Shown here one piece after another: positions 17,272 to 25,647 of a stretch of 64,000 nt of DNA. Source of the stretch: Psychroserpens sp. SPM9 (GTDB lineage Bacteria > Bacteroidota > Bacteroidia > Flavobacteriales > Flavobacteriaceae); the NCBI RefSeq assembly GCF_025153525.1, contig NZ_JANZNR010000007.1:1-64000 (forward strand), read 5' to 3'. The position numbers and the translations under genes were made by a program. Each line of letters begins with the position of its first letter. Position 1 is the first letter of the stretch. Below the pieces are notes generated by a model. It worked only from the letters and a program-made list of their open reading frames with translations. It did not search any database and was not told the origin of the DNA.

Positions 17272-18510
17272 TTATTCAAATCGGATGGCTTTGACAGGTG
17301 TTATTTTGGTGATGATAACTGACGGAATTAACAGCATTAACAAACAAGCTACAAAGGTGCCCATATTAAGTAAAATAATATAGTCTAAGCCAATATGAAC
17401 CGGGATGATAGACATGTAATAATCTTTTGCATTAGGGAATTCTAGAACACCGGAATATTTCTGAAAAAACAATAAAGCTAGACCGATAATATTACCCCAT
17501 AACAAGCCCAATCCAATTAGGTAAGTCGCGTTGTAAAGAAAGACTTTTCGAATGCTCCAGTTACTGCTTCCTAAGGCTTTGAGAATCCCAATCATTTGTG
17601 TGCGTTCTAAAATAAGAACCAGTAATGCAGTAATCATATTAATGCCAGCAACAATAATCATAATGGCAATAATTCCATAGGTATTATTATCAAATATTTT
17701 AATCCATTCAAAAGTTGTGGCAAATTTTTCTTCGATGTTTTGTGTATCTAAAAAGGAAGGCGTTTGTGCTCTAATTTCTAATTCTTTTGCTTGAAGTTGT
17801 GAGAAATCGTCTAAATAAATTTCAAAATTACCAACCTCGTTTTGCTCCCATTTGTTCATCCGTTGGATATGGCTCAAATCGCCAATCATAAACGTTTTAT
17901 CAATTTCTTGAAATCCGGAATTAAAGATTCCCACAATTTGAAAGCGTCGCTGAAAAGGAATCTCATCAATACTTTCTTTTCGAAATACTGTTTGGAATGC
18001 ATCGCCTACTTTAAAGCCTAATCGGTTAGCGAGATAGCTTGAAATTACGACGTCGTTACTCAATGTTCCTTCGTAGGCTGGAAGTTGACCTTCGACTAGA
18101 AAATCCTGAATATACGACCAGTCATAATCTGCACCAACACCTTTTAACACAATCCCTTCAAAATCGGTTTCTGTACGAATGACGCCAAACTTGGTCGCAA
18201 CACCTTGAATATGTTTAACACCTTCAACCGTATTGAATTCGGGATAAAATTTTTGTTGATTAGAAATCGGAACTATTGATTCGTTAGATTCGTTGGTACC
18301 GAAGCTATTTATAGTGACATGCCCATTAAAAGCCACAACTTTTTCGCGCACTTTTTTTTGAAGCCCGAGACCCGTTGCAATCGCAATAAGCATTACAATA
18401 ATGCCAATAGCAATTGCAGCAATACCAATTTTTATAATTGGTGCCGAAACACTACTTTTATACGCTTTACTACCAATAATGCGTTTAGCTATAAATAACT
18501 CGTAATTCAA
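17272..18510 (-). CDS. FtsX/LolC-family ABC transporter permease
   Basis: 412 aa. N-terminal FIAKRIIGSK, then a membrane segment at ~25-47 (IIKIGIAAIAIGIIVMLIAIA), a large periplasmic MacB/PCD-like domain (~50-265), and three C-terminal membrane segments (~280-300, 320-345, 380-405) with the FtsX signature GILKALGSSNWSIRKVFLYNA. This is the architecture of LolC/LolE lipoprotein-release permeases, which pull lipoproteins from the inner membrane with an LolD ATPase; no ATPase gene is adjacent. The start codon is TTG; no ATG is available. A perfect -7 box lies inside the 5' end of the divergent NamZ gene. Confidence 0.85.
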   Translation of the reverse strand: MNYELFIAKRIIGSKAYKSSVSAPIIKIGIAAIAIGIIVMLIAIATGLGLQKKVREKVVAFNGHVTINSFGTNESNESIVPISNQQKFYPEFNTVEGVKHIQGVATKFGVIRTETDFEGIVLKGVGADYDWSYIQDFLVEGQLPAYEGTLSNDVVISSYLANRLGFKVGDAFQTVFRKESIDEIPFQRRFQIVGIFNSGFQEIDKTFMIGDLSHIQRMNKWEQNEVGNFEIYLDDFSQLQAKELEIRAQTPSFLDTQNIEEKFATTFEWIKIFDNNTYGIIAIMIIVAGINMITALLVLILERTQMIGILKALGSSNWSIRKVFLYNATYLIGLGLLWGNIIGLALLFFQKYSGVLEFPNAKDYYMSIIPVHIGLDYIILLNMGTFVACLLMLLIPSVIITKITPVKAIRFE

Positions 18511-18520
18511 AATTCAAAAA

Positions 18521-19807
18521 ATGCGTTTATCGATGTTCAAAAATAGGGTTTTCCCGATAATTATAGTACTTGTTTTAGTGCTGATTTCCTGCGGAAATAA
18601 ATCTAGGAATGATTCTGCTCAAAATAATGGGATCCTGAAACAAGTTCAGGATGACCAAATAGCTAAATCTGATTCTAAAATTATTGTTGGAGCAAATCGA
18701 ACGAATCAGTATTTACCATTACTCAACGGAAAACGTATAGGAATTGTTGCCAATCAAACCAGTGTAATTTTTAAAGATGTTTCCGCCTCACAAAATAGGT
18801 CTCAGAATGAAAATTACACGCATTTAGTAGATTCTTTAATCGCTCAAAACGTCAACGTAAAAAAAGTATTTGCGCCAGAACATGGTTTTAGAGGCAAAGC
18901 GGATGCTGGCGAACTTCTTAAAGATGGTATCGACACCAAAACGGGTGTTCCGATAGTATCGATTTACGGAAAAAACAAAAAACCGTCTCCAGAACAACTT
19001 AAAGATTTAGACCTCGTTATTTTTGATATTCAAGATGTTGGTGCGCGTTTTTACACCTATATCTCAAGTTTACATTATGTCATGGAAGCCTGTGCTGAGG
19101 CTAATATTCCAGTGCTTATTTTAGATCGCCCCAACCCAAATGGTCATTATATTGATGGTCCTGTTTTAGAACCGAAACACCAAAGTTTCGTAGGTATGCA
19201 TCCTATTCCTGTGGTTCATGGTATGACGATTGGTGAGTATGCTAAAATGATTAATGGAGAAGGTTGGCTTGAAACGAACATTAAATGCGATATTACGGTT
19301 ATTGCTATGCAAAACTACAGTCACGATAAAGCCTACCATTTACCTATTTTACCATCACCAAACTTACCGAATGACCAAGCTATTAACCTATATCCCAGCC
19401 TATGTTTTTTTGAAGGTACGAATGTGAATGCTGGTCGCGGCACCTCAAAACAATTCCAGATTTATGGGAGTCCGTACTTAGATAAAACGGTTTATAGTTT
19501 TAAATACATTCCAATGCCAAATTTTGGTTCAAAACACCCTAAACATGATGGTGTGTTGTGTTATGGAGAAGATTTGAGTGAGACTGAAAAACGCCATCAG
19601 ATTGATTTAAGTTATTTGATTCGTGCTTACCAAAACTCAATAGACAAATCCCTGTTTTTTAATGATTATTTTAGCAATCTGGCTGGAACAACTCAGCTTC
19701 AGCAGCAAATTGTAGCGGGTGTTTCTGAAAAAGAAATTCGAAATACTTGGGTTGACGGACTTGAAAAATTCAAGACAACGAGAGCGAAATATTTAATGTA
19801 TAAGTAA
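18521..19807 (+). CDS. DUF1343 lipoprotein, NamZ-like exo-beta-N-acetylmuramidase
   Basis: 428 aa. Lipoprotein signal with Cys24 (VLVLISCGNKS). The mature part is DUF1343: GIVANQTS, FAPEHGFRGKADAGE, DTKTGVPIVSIYG, DLVIFDIQDVGARFYTYI, LDRPNPNG, PSPNLPN, FFEGTNVNAGRGT. This family includes NamZ, which removes terminal MurNAc from peptidoglycan fragments, so cell-wall recycling is likely. Met1 or Met5 may be the start. Between the lipobox and the domain, residues 38-45 (ILKQVQDD) are encoded by a dispersed palindromic repeat inserted in frame. Its start codon lies only 10 bases from that of the divergent permease gene. Confidence 0.88.
   Translation: MRLSMFKNRVFPIIIVLVLVLISCGNKSRNDSAQNNGILKQVQDDQIAKSDSKIIVGANRTNQYLPLLNGKRIGIVANQTSVIFKDVSASQNRSQNENYTHLVDSLIAQNVNVKKVFAPEHGFRGKADAGELLKDGIDTKTGVPIVSIYGKNKKPSPEQLKDLDLVIFDIQDVGARFYTYISSLHYVMEACAEANIPVLILDRPNPNGHYIDGPVLEPKHQSFVGMHPIPVVHGMTIGEYAKMINGEGWLETNIKCDITVIAMQNYSHDKAYHLPILPSPNLPNDQAINLYPSLCFFEGTNVNAGRGTSKQFQIYGSPYLDKTVYSFKYIPMPNFGSKHPKHDGVLCYGEDLSETEKRHQIDLSYLIRAYQNSIDKSLFFNDYFSNLAGTTQLQQQIVAGVSEKEIRNTWVDGLEKFKTTRAKYLMYK
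18632..18654 (+). repeat. Dispersed palindromic element inside the NamZ-like gene
   Basis: ATCCTGAA-ACAAG-TTCAGGAT is a perfect 8-bp inverted repeat with a 5-base loop, followed by GA. It lies in frame and encodes ILKQVQDD in the linker after the lipobox. A related element, 18 of 23 bases identical with the same spacing, lies at 63334-63356. Confidence 0.7.
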
Positions 19808-19815
19808 AATGGATC

Positions 19816-20211
19816 TTAGTCGTTCTTAGCGGTAAGTCGTTCGTCATGCATAGCAATTAACCATTCATTATCTCTAAATATTTTAACGACAAATACGATA
19901 CGTTTTGAAGATTGAACCGCTACAAACACATGTTTTCCTTTACTTAATCTATTGAGCGGAATTTTAGCCAGATTCGAATTCAAAACCAAATCGACTTCAC
20001 GATCGTACGCTGTATTTACAGAATATACTTTCTGAATTAAGGCCTTACTTTTAAGGATTAACGTATCTTTTGATGGATTGAGTTTATGGATTAAACCTTT
20101 AGCTCTTATATTGACATTTTGCTCCAGTTTGGCAAAATCATTTTGAGCTTCGGCAGTAAAGTTTAAAGATGTGATTAAACTAAAAAAGATCACAATACTA
20201 ACTATTTTCAT
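19816..20211 (-). CDS. Small secreted protein, paralogue of the neighbouring gene
   Basis: 131 aa with a signal peptide (IVIFFSLITSLNFTAEAQ, cut near residue 23). I do not recognise a family. It aligns along its length with the N-terminal half of the next gene: both share NVN...L..KL/NL..S.D.L.L, then KV, and LAKIPLNRLSKGKHVFVAVQ against TAKIPLDELPLGKYTVMFYQ, then IVFVVKI/IIVFQIN. The pattern suggests a small beta-sandwich with Pro-rich turns in the periplasm or on the surface. The two genes are 158 bases apart in the same direction, and a promoter for this one was not seen. Confidence 0.7.
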   Translation of the reverse strand: MKIVSIVIFFSLITSLNFTAEAQNDFAKLEQNVNIRAKGLIHKLNPSKDTLILKSKALIQKVYSVNTAYDREVDLVLNSNLAKIPLNRLSKGKHVFVAVQSSKRIVFVVKIFRDNEWLIAMHDERLTAKND

Positions 20212-20369
20212 ATGTAAACGTTGGTTAACGTCAACAAAAAATGAACTAATAGCGTTTTGTAATCCCGAACCTTAAAACTAATTTCTTTTTTGGTTTGCGA
20301 GCAAAAAAATCTATGAACGGTAAATAAAACCGAAGTACAGTTATTCTTTGTTGATTTTAAGGATGGTTA

Positions 20370-21032
20370 TTAATCGTTATAAGGCTTTCCGTTAGGACGT
20401 AGATGTGTACGTCTGTATTCGGCTCTGGTTTGCACTTTAGAACGATCGGGCTCAGAAATATTATAAGACATACTCACCCGTTCTTCAAAGGCTTCAAATT
20501 CCTTATCGTTTTTATTATTCGCTGAAGCACTACCTGCACTATCCATTTCTAAATCGATATCTTCAACATCGGCAGAAGCCACATCAGTATCTAAATCGGC
20601 TTCCTCCAATTCGGCAATGGCAACATCGCTATCGGATGGTTTCACATAATCGAATGGCAATTTTCTATTAATTTGAAATACAATAATTTTATCGGCTTGA
20701 TAAAACATGACCGTATACTTTCCAAGCGGCAATTCGTCTAAGGGAATTTTAGCGGTCTTTACAGCTGGTTTAAAATCAAAAACCTTTTCGGTTGTTTTAT
20801 TTAAAAAACGGACTTTCTTAAAATAATACTTGTTTTCAAGGACTAGGGAATCTTGGGAATCGGACAAATTGTGATCTAGCTCAAAAGCTAATGGATTCAC
20901 ATTTTTTCTAATCGTAGTGTACTCTTCTTGAGCAAAAACTGTGTTGCTGCTCATAAGTAGAAATATCACTATTACGCATAGGCGACTTATTGGCACGCCA
21001 AGGATAGTTAACTTGTTCATGATTGGGGTCAT
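20370..21032 (-). CDS. Secreted protein, longer paralogue with acidic tail
   Basis: 220 aa. Signal peptide ending TVFAQ near residue 35 from Met1 (Met5 gives a more usual signal). Residues ~40-125 match the 131-aa neighbour downstream (KIPL.EL..GK and the closing IIVFQINR). Residues ~130-180 form an acidic stretch (AELEEADLDTDVASADVEDI), followed by a basic end (RAEYRRTHLRPNGKPYND). No known family. The shared core plus an added tail suggests duplication and divergence. A predicted -7 box lies about 112 bases upstream. Confidence 0.7.
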   Translation of the reverse strand: MTPIMNKLTILGVPISRLCVIVIFLLMSSNTVFAQEEYTTIRKNVNPLAFELDHNLSDSQDSLVLENKYYFKKVRFLNKTTEKVFDFKPAVKTAKIPLDELPLGKYTVMFYQADKIIVFQINRKLPFDYVKPSDSDVAIAELEEADLDTDVASADVEDIDLEMDSAGSASANNKNDKEFEAFEERVSMSYNISEPDRSKVQTRAEYRRTHLRPNGKPYND

Positions 21033-21143
21033 TTAAAGATTAAACTAAAAATACTTCCAACCTCTGTTGAGGGAATTGGATTAATTTATGTTATGCATCA
21101 ATATTCATTTAAAATTTAAGCGGAAATAAACATTAATACACTA

Positions 21144-21151
21144 CAAAGTTA
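21144..21151 (-). promoter_or_regulatory. Predicted -7 box in the 285-bp gap 21033-21317
   Basis: Minus-strand TAACTTTG matches TAnnTTTG; it would give a leader of about 105 bases to the 220-aa secreted protein gene. Apart from this, the AT-rich gap between that gene and the phosphodiesterase gene shows nothing I recognise. Confidence 0.4.
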
Positions 21152-21317
21152 GACGAGGTCGATGTAGAAATCTAAGTTGTTGGATGTAATCAAAAAAAGA
21201 AACGATAAACGGAAAACAGATACATAAATAATAGACAAACAGCATGAATTGGAAAAAACTAAGACTAAAAACCAATCCGTAAATCGTTAAAAATGAACAC
21301 TTAAGCGAGCTAAGCTT

Positions 21318-22193
21318 TTATTTTTTCAATTGTTTAACCTGAATTACCTTATTGGGATAATCGGAAATAATACCATCAACATTAAGGTCAATCATCCAAT
21401 TAATATCACTCACCAAATTGACCGTCCATGGAATAATTTTAAAACCTTGATCTTGATATTTAGAAACGGTTTGCTGATCGAGTAATTTAAAATACGGACT
21501 CACAATTTCTGGCTTAAAAGAGAGTTGGGATAATTTGGTTTCTATATTTTCATTTTCATCAACCAACAGCGCTGTTTGCAATTTCGGATTTTGTTTTTTG
21601 GTCAACTCAAGCGCTCTCAAATCAAAAGACTGAATAACGGTTCTATCTTGAATACCTTTTGAATGAATCCTATTGAGAACCAGACTCACATAGTCTTCAA
21701 CTGGCGGCGAGTAAACTCCGTCATATTCTGGCTTACTTTTAATTTCAATATTATAAACTATTTGATGCTCAGATTTGGTTTCGGCTAAATCAATCACTTC
21801 AGAAAGTAATGGTTTATAGACTTTTTCTTTTTTCTGAAATGGATAAGCAGGATGCATTTTGGTTCCACAGTCGTACAACTTAATGCTGTCGTAAGGCATG
21901 GTATACAGGTTGAATGTCATTTCATTTTCTGATGTGATTTCATTTCCGAAGAGATCTAAAGCAATGGTATGATTAATAAACGGTTCATGAGAAACCACAA
22001 CCTCATGATCTTTAGAAATGACCACATCCATTTCTAAAGTTTGCACACCCAAATCGATAGCTTTTTTAAATGCAGGCAGCGAATTTTCGGGATGCAAACC
22101 TCTGCAACCTCTATGGCCTTGAACGTCTAATTCGTTTTTTGAACTACAACTTAGAAAGCCAACCACACAAAACAACCAAAAAAAACGCATCAC
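21318..22193 (-). CDS. Glycerophosphodiester phosphodiesterase lipoprotein
   Basis: 291 aa. Lipoprotein signal with Cys16 (VVGFLSCSS). GDPD signature at once after it: QGHRGCRGLHPENSLPAFKKAIDLG, then TLEMDVVISKDHEVVVSHEP, with the two catalytic histidines and the metal-binding Glu-x-Asp. Later NIEIKSKP, VIQSFDLRALE and the C-terminal PWTVN...DGIISDYP complete the TIM barrel. It splits glycerophosphodiesters from phospholipids into glycerol-3-phosphate and an alcohol. It is the last gene of a four-gene operon and overlaps the desaturase-like gene by four bases (ATGA), so translation is probably coupled. Confidence 0.92.
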   Translation of the reverse strand: MMRFFWLFCVVGFLSCSSKNELDVQGHRGCRGLHPENSLPAFKKAIDLGVQTLEMDVVISKDHEVVVSHEPFINHTIALDLFGNEITSENEMTFNLYTMPYDSIKLYDCGTKMHPAYPFQKKEKVYKPLLSEVIDLAETKSEHQIVYNIEIKSKPEYDGVYSPPVEDYVSLVLNRIHSKGIQDRTVIQSFDLRALELTKKQNPKLQTALLVDENENIETKLSQLSFKPEIVSPYFKLLDQQTVSKYQDQGFKIIPWTVNLVSDINWMIDLNVDGIISDYPNKVIQVKQLKK

Positions 22194-23029
22194 TCAGAAG
22201 AATTTATCGTTGTTGGTTTACGGTATTTATGAAAAGGCTGTTTGAGTAAAACGCCTAGTTTACCATTTGCTGTTGCATCAGGAAATGTATCGACACCGTA
22301 GACAATGGCTTCACGATCTAAAACCATAAACGTTCCAAACAGGCGATCCCAAATGGAGAAGATATTGCCATAATTAGAATCGGTGTAAGGCAACATATAA
22401 TGATGGTGCACCTTATGCATATCTGGAGAAACCAACACATAACTTAAGGCTTTATCTACTTTTTTAGGCAACTTAATATTTGCATGGCTAAATTGTGTTG
22501 CGATTAAAGACATGGATTGATACAACATCACAATTGCAATTGGAGTACCAACAATAAAAACGCCAAATAGGGTAAATACAAAGCGAATCACACTTTCTAA
22601 GGGATGATGTCTATTGGCAGTCGTTGTGTCGACGTTATGGTCTGTATGATGTACCAAATGCACCATCCAAAGCGGTTTTACTTTATGCTCAACATAATGC
22701 GCTAAATAAGCACCAAAAAAATCTAATAACAGCACTCCTAATAAGACATAAGCCCAAAGCGGAAGATTAGGTATCCAGTTGATAATTCCAAATTTGGTCG
22801 CCTTAACCCAATCTGCAGTCGCAACTAGCAAAAATGCCAATCCGAAGTTAATCACAATAGTTGTAAGTGTAAAAAAGAGATTAGGAAGCGCATGATTCCA
22901 TTTTTTGTATTTAAAATTAAACAGAGGCAGTGAACCTTCCAGAACCCAAAAAAAGGTTAGACCACCAACAAGAATTAAACTTCTATGCAGTGACGGAATG
23001 GTTTCAAAATAATTAATAATGGCTTCCAA
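22190..23029 (-). CDS. Sterol desaturase / fatty acid hydroxylase family membrane enzyme
   Basis: 279 aa with membrane helices at ~15-35, 45-70, 90-110 and 145-170. The di-iron histidine motifs of the superfamily are all present: HYVEH (~110), HLVHHTDH (~126) with NRHHP soon after, and HKVHHH (~204). It should hydroxylate or desaturate a membrane lipid using O2. The substrate is unknown. It lies four bases after the thioredoxin-like gene and overlaps the phosphodiesterase lipoprotein gene, which suggests a joint job in lipid remodelling (inference). Confidence 0.88.
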   Translation of the reverse strand: MEAIINYFETIPSLHRSLILVGGLTFFWVLEGSLPLFNFKYKKWNHALPNLFFTLTTIVINFGLAFLLVATADWVKATKFGIINWIPNLPLWAYVLLGVLLLDFFGAYLAHYVEHKVKPLWMVHLVHHTDHNVDTTTANRHHPLESVIRFVFTLFGVFIVGTPIAIVMLYQSMSLIATQFSHANIKLPKKVDKALSYVLVSPDMHKVHHHYMLPYTDSNYGNIFSIWDRLFGTFMVLDREAIVYGVDTFPDATANGKLGVLLKQPFHKYRKPTTINSSE

Positions 23030-23033
23030 TATT

Positions 23034-23936
23034 TTAAAGATTTGAATTAATAATTTGATTGGCTTTCTTCAAATTTACTAAAGAAAGTTTACTTCGCCAT
23101 ACACTGGCATTGTCTTCATCTTTTAAGAGTCCATACGCTGTATAATTTAGAAAATCGATCAGCGACTGATTAAAATCCTTTCCTTGATCTGTATCCATCT
23201 TTTTTAAGAGTCGTAACACACGTCTTGGTTTGTTTAAAATTAAGCTTTGCTTTAATTCTAACAATTCGAGTTGCAACAGATAACTTGGTTTATTTTCGGC
23301 ACTTACCTCATCGAGCCTGCGTTGAGCTTCTTCCAGATAAATGGTGGATAGCTCTATAATTTCTTTTCGCAAATCTTCGGAAATATAACTTGCAAACTCA
23401 ATATATTTATCAGCCAATCGATAGCTAGAATAATAATCATTAACTTTGGAATAGTTGAGCAATTCACCTTTTAAAAACGAGGTGTTAAGTCCGTATTTCT
23501 GAATAAATTTAGACATATTAAAATTGTAGTAGTCATTGGTATCATAGACATTGAGAATGTTTCCGTTAGCGTCTAAAACCTTCATAGAATCGTCATTAAA
23601 TTTATCAATATAACGCTGATTTTGGTGTGCTTCTACCGGTTCAATCATATCAGCATAAAAGGATTCACTCACTTTTACCGGAATAAAATACTCCCAGATA
23701 AGGTTACTTACAAACTCATTTTGAAAAAGATCGTCGATGTAAATCGATTTTCCTTCAGAAGTATTTATAACCACAGGAAAAGGAAACGAGGCCGATTCTT
23801 CCCACATCATCAAGACCATTTTATTTTGAACCAGCGCCAAACCTTTGGCAGCCTCAAGAGATGTATACCATTCTCTAGGTTGGCAAAAACCAAGCACAGG
23901 ACCTAACATTAAGAGATATAAGATGAGTTTTTTCAT
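23034..23936 (-). CDS. Secreted thioredoxin-fold-like protein without CxxC
   Basis: 300 aa. Signal peptide (LYLLMLGPVLGFCQ). Residues ~20-140 look like a DUF255/thioredoxin-like domain (WYTSLEAAKGLALVQNKMVLMMWEESASFPFP, later NEFVSNLIWEYFIPVKV and KVLDANGNILNVYD), but the place where CxxC should be reads EESASF, so it cannot be a normal disulfide oxidoreductase. The C-terminal half is helical and may hold TPR-like pairs. It is the second gene of the YkgJ-Trx-desaturase-GDPD operon, 10 bases after the first. Its function is unknown; a chaperone or sensor role is only a guess. Confidence 0.65.
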   Translation of the reverse strand: MKKLILYLLMLGPVLGFCQPREWYTSLEAAKGLALVQNKMVLMMWEESASFPFPVVINTSEGKSIYIDDLFQNEFVSNLIWEYFIPVKVSESFYADMIEPVEAHQNQRYIDKFNDDSMKVLDANGNILNVYDTNDYYNFNMSKFIQKYGLNTSFLKGELLNYSKVNDYYSSYRLADKYIEFASYISEDLRKEIIELSTIYLEEAQRRLDEVSAENKPSYLLQLELLELKQSLILNKPRRVLRLLKKMDTDQGKDFNQSLIDFLNYTAYGLLKDEDNASVWRSKLSLVNLKKANQIINSNL

Positions 23937-23946
23937 AAGGACTTAA

Positions 23947-24438
23947 TTATTTAATTCGTTTTTTCATGGCTTCCACAATATGGAATGCTGCTGGACAAAT
24001 CGCTACGTTTTTTAATGTTAAATTTGATATTTGCTGAAATTTCTTCCGATCAGTATGTGGAAATTCCCGACACGCTTTGGGTCTCACATCATAGATAGAA
24101 CAGTAATTATCGACACCTAAAAACGTACATGGCACCGTTTGCAACACGTAATCATTCTCTTCATCCAAACGCAAATAAGCATCAATAAATTGCTGTGGTT
24201 TCAACTTAAAATACTTAGCAATGCGCTCGATATCTTTCGTTGTAAACAAAGGACCAGTTGTTTTACAACAATTTGCACATTCTAAACAATCGGTTCGTTC
24301 AAATTCGGCTTCATGTAGTTCCTGCATTAAATAATCCAATTGTTTTGGTGGCTTTTTTTTAAGCTTGGTAAAGAAGGTTTTGTTTTCCTTATGCTTATCT
24401 TTGGCGAGTTTTGGAAGATGATTGATAAAGTCTTGCAT
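23947..24438 (-). CDS. YkgJ-family cysteine-cluster protein
   Basis: 163 aa. N-terminal Lys-rich helices, then the cluster motif CLECANCC (Cys51, 54, 57, 58), followed by a second set (VPCTFLG..NYCSIYDVRPKACREFPH). This spacing marks the YkgJ/UPF0153 family, thought to bind zinc or iron-sulfur; its role is not settled. It is the first gene of a four-gene operon. A perfect -7 box ends only five bases before the ATG, so the message may have almost no leader. The MTase gene is divergent. Confidence 0.85.
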   Translation of the reverse strand: MQDFINHLPKLAKDKHKENKTFFTKLKKKPPKQLDYLMQELHEAEFERTDCLECANCCKTTGPLFTTKDIERIAKYFKLKPQQFIDAYLRLDEENDYVLQTVPCTFLGVDNYCSIYDVRPKACREFPHTDRKKFQQISNLTLKNVAICPAAFHIVEAMKKRIK

Positions 24439-24442
24439 ACAA

Positions 24443-24450
24443 CAAAAATA
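24443..24450 (-). promoter_or_regulatory. Predicted -7 box of the YkgJ operon, possibly leaderless
   Basis: Minus-strand TATTTTTG matches TAnnTTTG. Its last base is at 24443 and the ATG begins at 24438, so transcription would start at or next to the start codon. Confidence 0.4.
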
Positions 24451-24482
24451 CTACTTTTATAAGATGCTGATTCAAGTTAGGC

Positions 24483-25193
24483 ATGACAAAAATTATGAAA
24501 AAAGATCTTTTCGGAAACGCATTACTGGATTTTCAAAACGGAAATTATACGGAAGACCTCATCACCTCTACAAATATTTCTGGTGAAGATGAATTACCAC
24601 TTCCGTATTTATTTAGAAATTTTTCTGAAATGCCCAAACTCGAGCAAAAAGCTTTGCAATTAGCTAAAGGAAGCATTTTAGATGTAGGCTGTGGTGCTGG
24701 AAGTCATAGTTTATACCTTCAAAAAAAAGAATGCAATGTCGCTGCTATAGATACCTCTGAAGGCGCTGTTAAAGTTGCAAAACAACGTGGTGTTTTAAAT
24801 GTAGAACTAAAGGATATCCTTGAAGAAACGCGCACATTTGATACTATTTTAGTATTAATGAATGGCACTGGTGTTTTTGAAGAATTATCAAAAATTTCTA
24901 TCTATCTCAAGCATTTAAAATCACTTTTAAATCCGAATGGTCAAATTTTAATCGACTCGTCGGATATCAAATATATGTATGAGGATGAGGATGGCGGACT
25001 CTGGATTGACACCAATGCCGACTATTATGGCGAATTGGATTATTACCTTAGCTACAAAGGCGAAGATGAAGCACCTATGAAATGGTTATATCTTGATTTT
25101 GAACGTTTACAAGTCGCATGTGAAGGTGTGGGCCTGCAGTGTGACAAGGTAATGGATGGCGAACACTTTGATTATCTGGCAAGGCTTTTTTAA
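24483..25193 (+). CDS. Class I SAM-dependent methyltransferase
   Basis: 236 aa. SAM-binding motif I ILDVGCGAGSHSLYL at ~60-75, acidic motif II VAAIDTSEGAVKVAKQRG, and motif post-I DTILVLMNGTGVFEEL. This is a Rossmann methyltransferase; the substrate cannot be told. The start may be Met1 or Met5 (MKKDLFGNALLDFQ reads like the family start). It is divergent from the YkgJ operon and convergent with a small lipoprotein gene (7-base gap). A possible -7 box TACTTTTA (one mismatch) lies near 24452. Confidence 0.85.
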   Translation: MTKIMKKDLFGNALLDFQNGNYTEDLITSTNISGEDELPLPYLFRNFSEMPKLEQKALQLAKGSILDVGCGAGSHSLYLQKKECNVAAIDTSEGAVKVAKQRGVLNVELKDILEETRTFDTILVLMNGTGVFEELSKISIYLKHLKSLLNPNGQILIDSSDIKYMYEDEDGGLWIDTNADYYGELDYYLSYKGEDEAPMKWLYLDFERLQVACEGVGLQCDKVMDGEHFDYLARLF

Positions 25194-25200
25194 TAGCTTG

Positions 25201-25575
25201 TTAATCCTGTTTTTCAAACTCTATTTTGGCTTGCTTCTTTGCAAGTTCAAATACATCTTCTCCAAACTTCTTTTTAATCAACGTCTCCATGGTATCACTA
25301 TAACATTTATCGTTTGGCATCACAGCATCTCCTTTATCAACTAACTTAATTTGATGTTTTTCTTGTAGATAGGTTTTATAAAAATCATGAAAACCACGAT
25401 CTTTAGATAGGTCTATCATGCCAAATCTATAGATTTTATAATGGTCGTTATTAAAGTCGGTTGTTGCCTGTTCAGTACCCGATTCACAACTCATTAGTTC
25501 TGGACCAGCCGTAACCTTTTGCGCACCACAAGCAAGGTTCAAAAAAATAAGTGCTATTAGTATAATTTGTTTCAT
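25201..25575 (-). CDS. Small lipoprotein, function unknown
   Basis: 124 aa. Lipoprotein signal MKQIILIALIFLNLACG with Cys16. The mature part has three more cysteines at wide spacing (MSCES, DKCYSD) and a helical, charged end. FNNDHYKIYRFGMIDL recalls domain-like 'hypothetical' lipoproteins of flavobacteria; I do not recognise a named family. It has its own perfect -7 box about 26 bases upstream and is probably a single-gene unit. Confidence is for being a real gene, not for a role. Confidence 0.7.
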   Translation of the reverse strand: MKQIILIALIFLNLACGAQKVTAGPELMSCESGTEQATTDFNNDHYKIYRFGMIDLSKDRGFHDFYKTYLQEKHQIKLVDKGDAVMPNDKCYSDTMETLIKKKFGEDVFELAKKQAKIEFEKQD

Positions 25576-25600
25576 AATTAAGTATTTGCAAGAAGTGTTC

Positions 25601-25608
25601 CAAAACTA
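25601..25608 (-). promoter_or_regulatory. Predicted -7 box for the small lipoprotein gene
   Basis: Minus-strand TAGTTTTG matches TAnnTTTG, 26 bases before the ATG at 25575. No clear -33. Confidence 0.45.
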
Positions 25609-25647
25609 TTAAGAAGCATCGCTTTAGTCAGAATGGTTTCTCAAATG

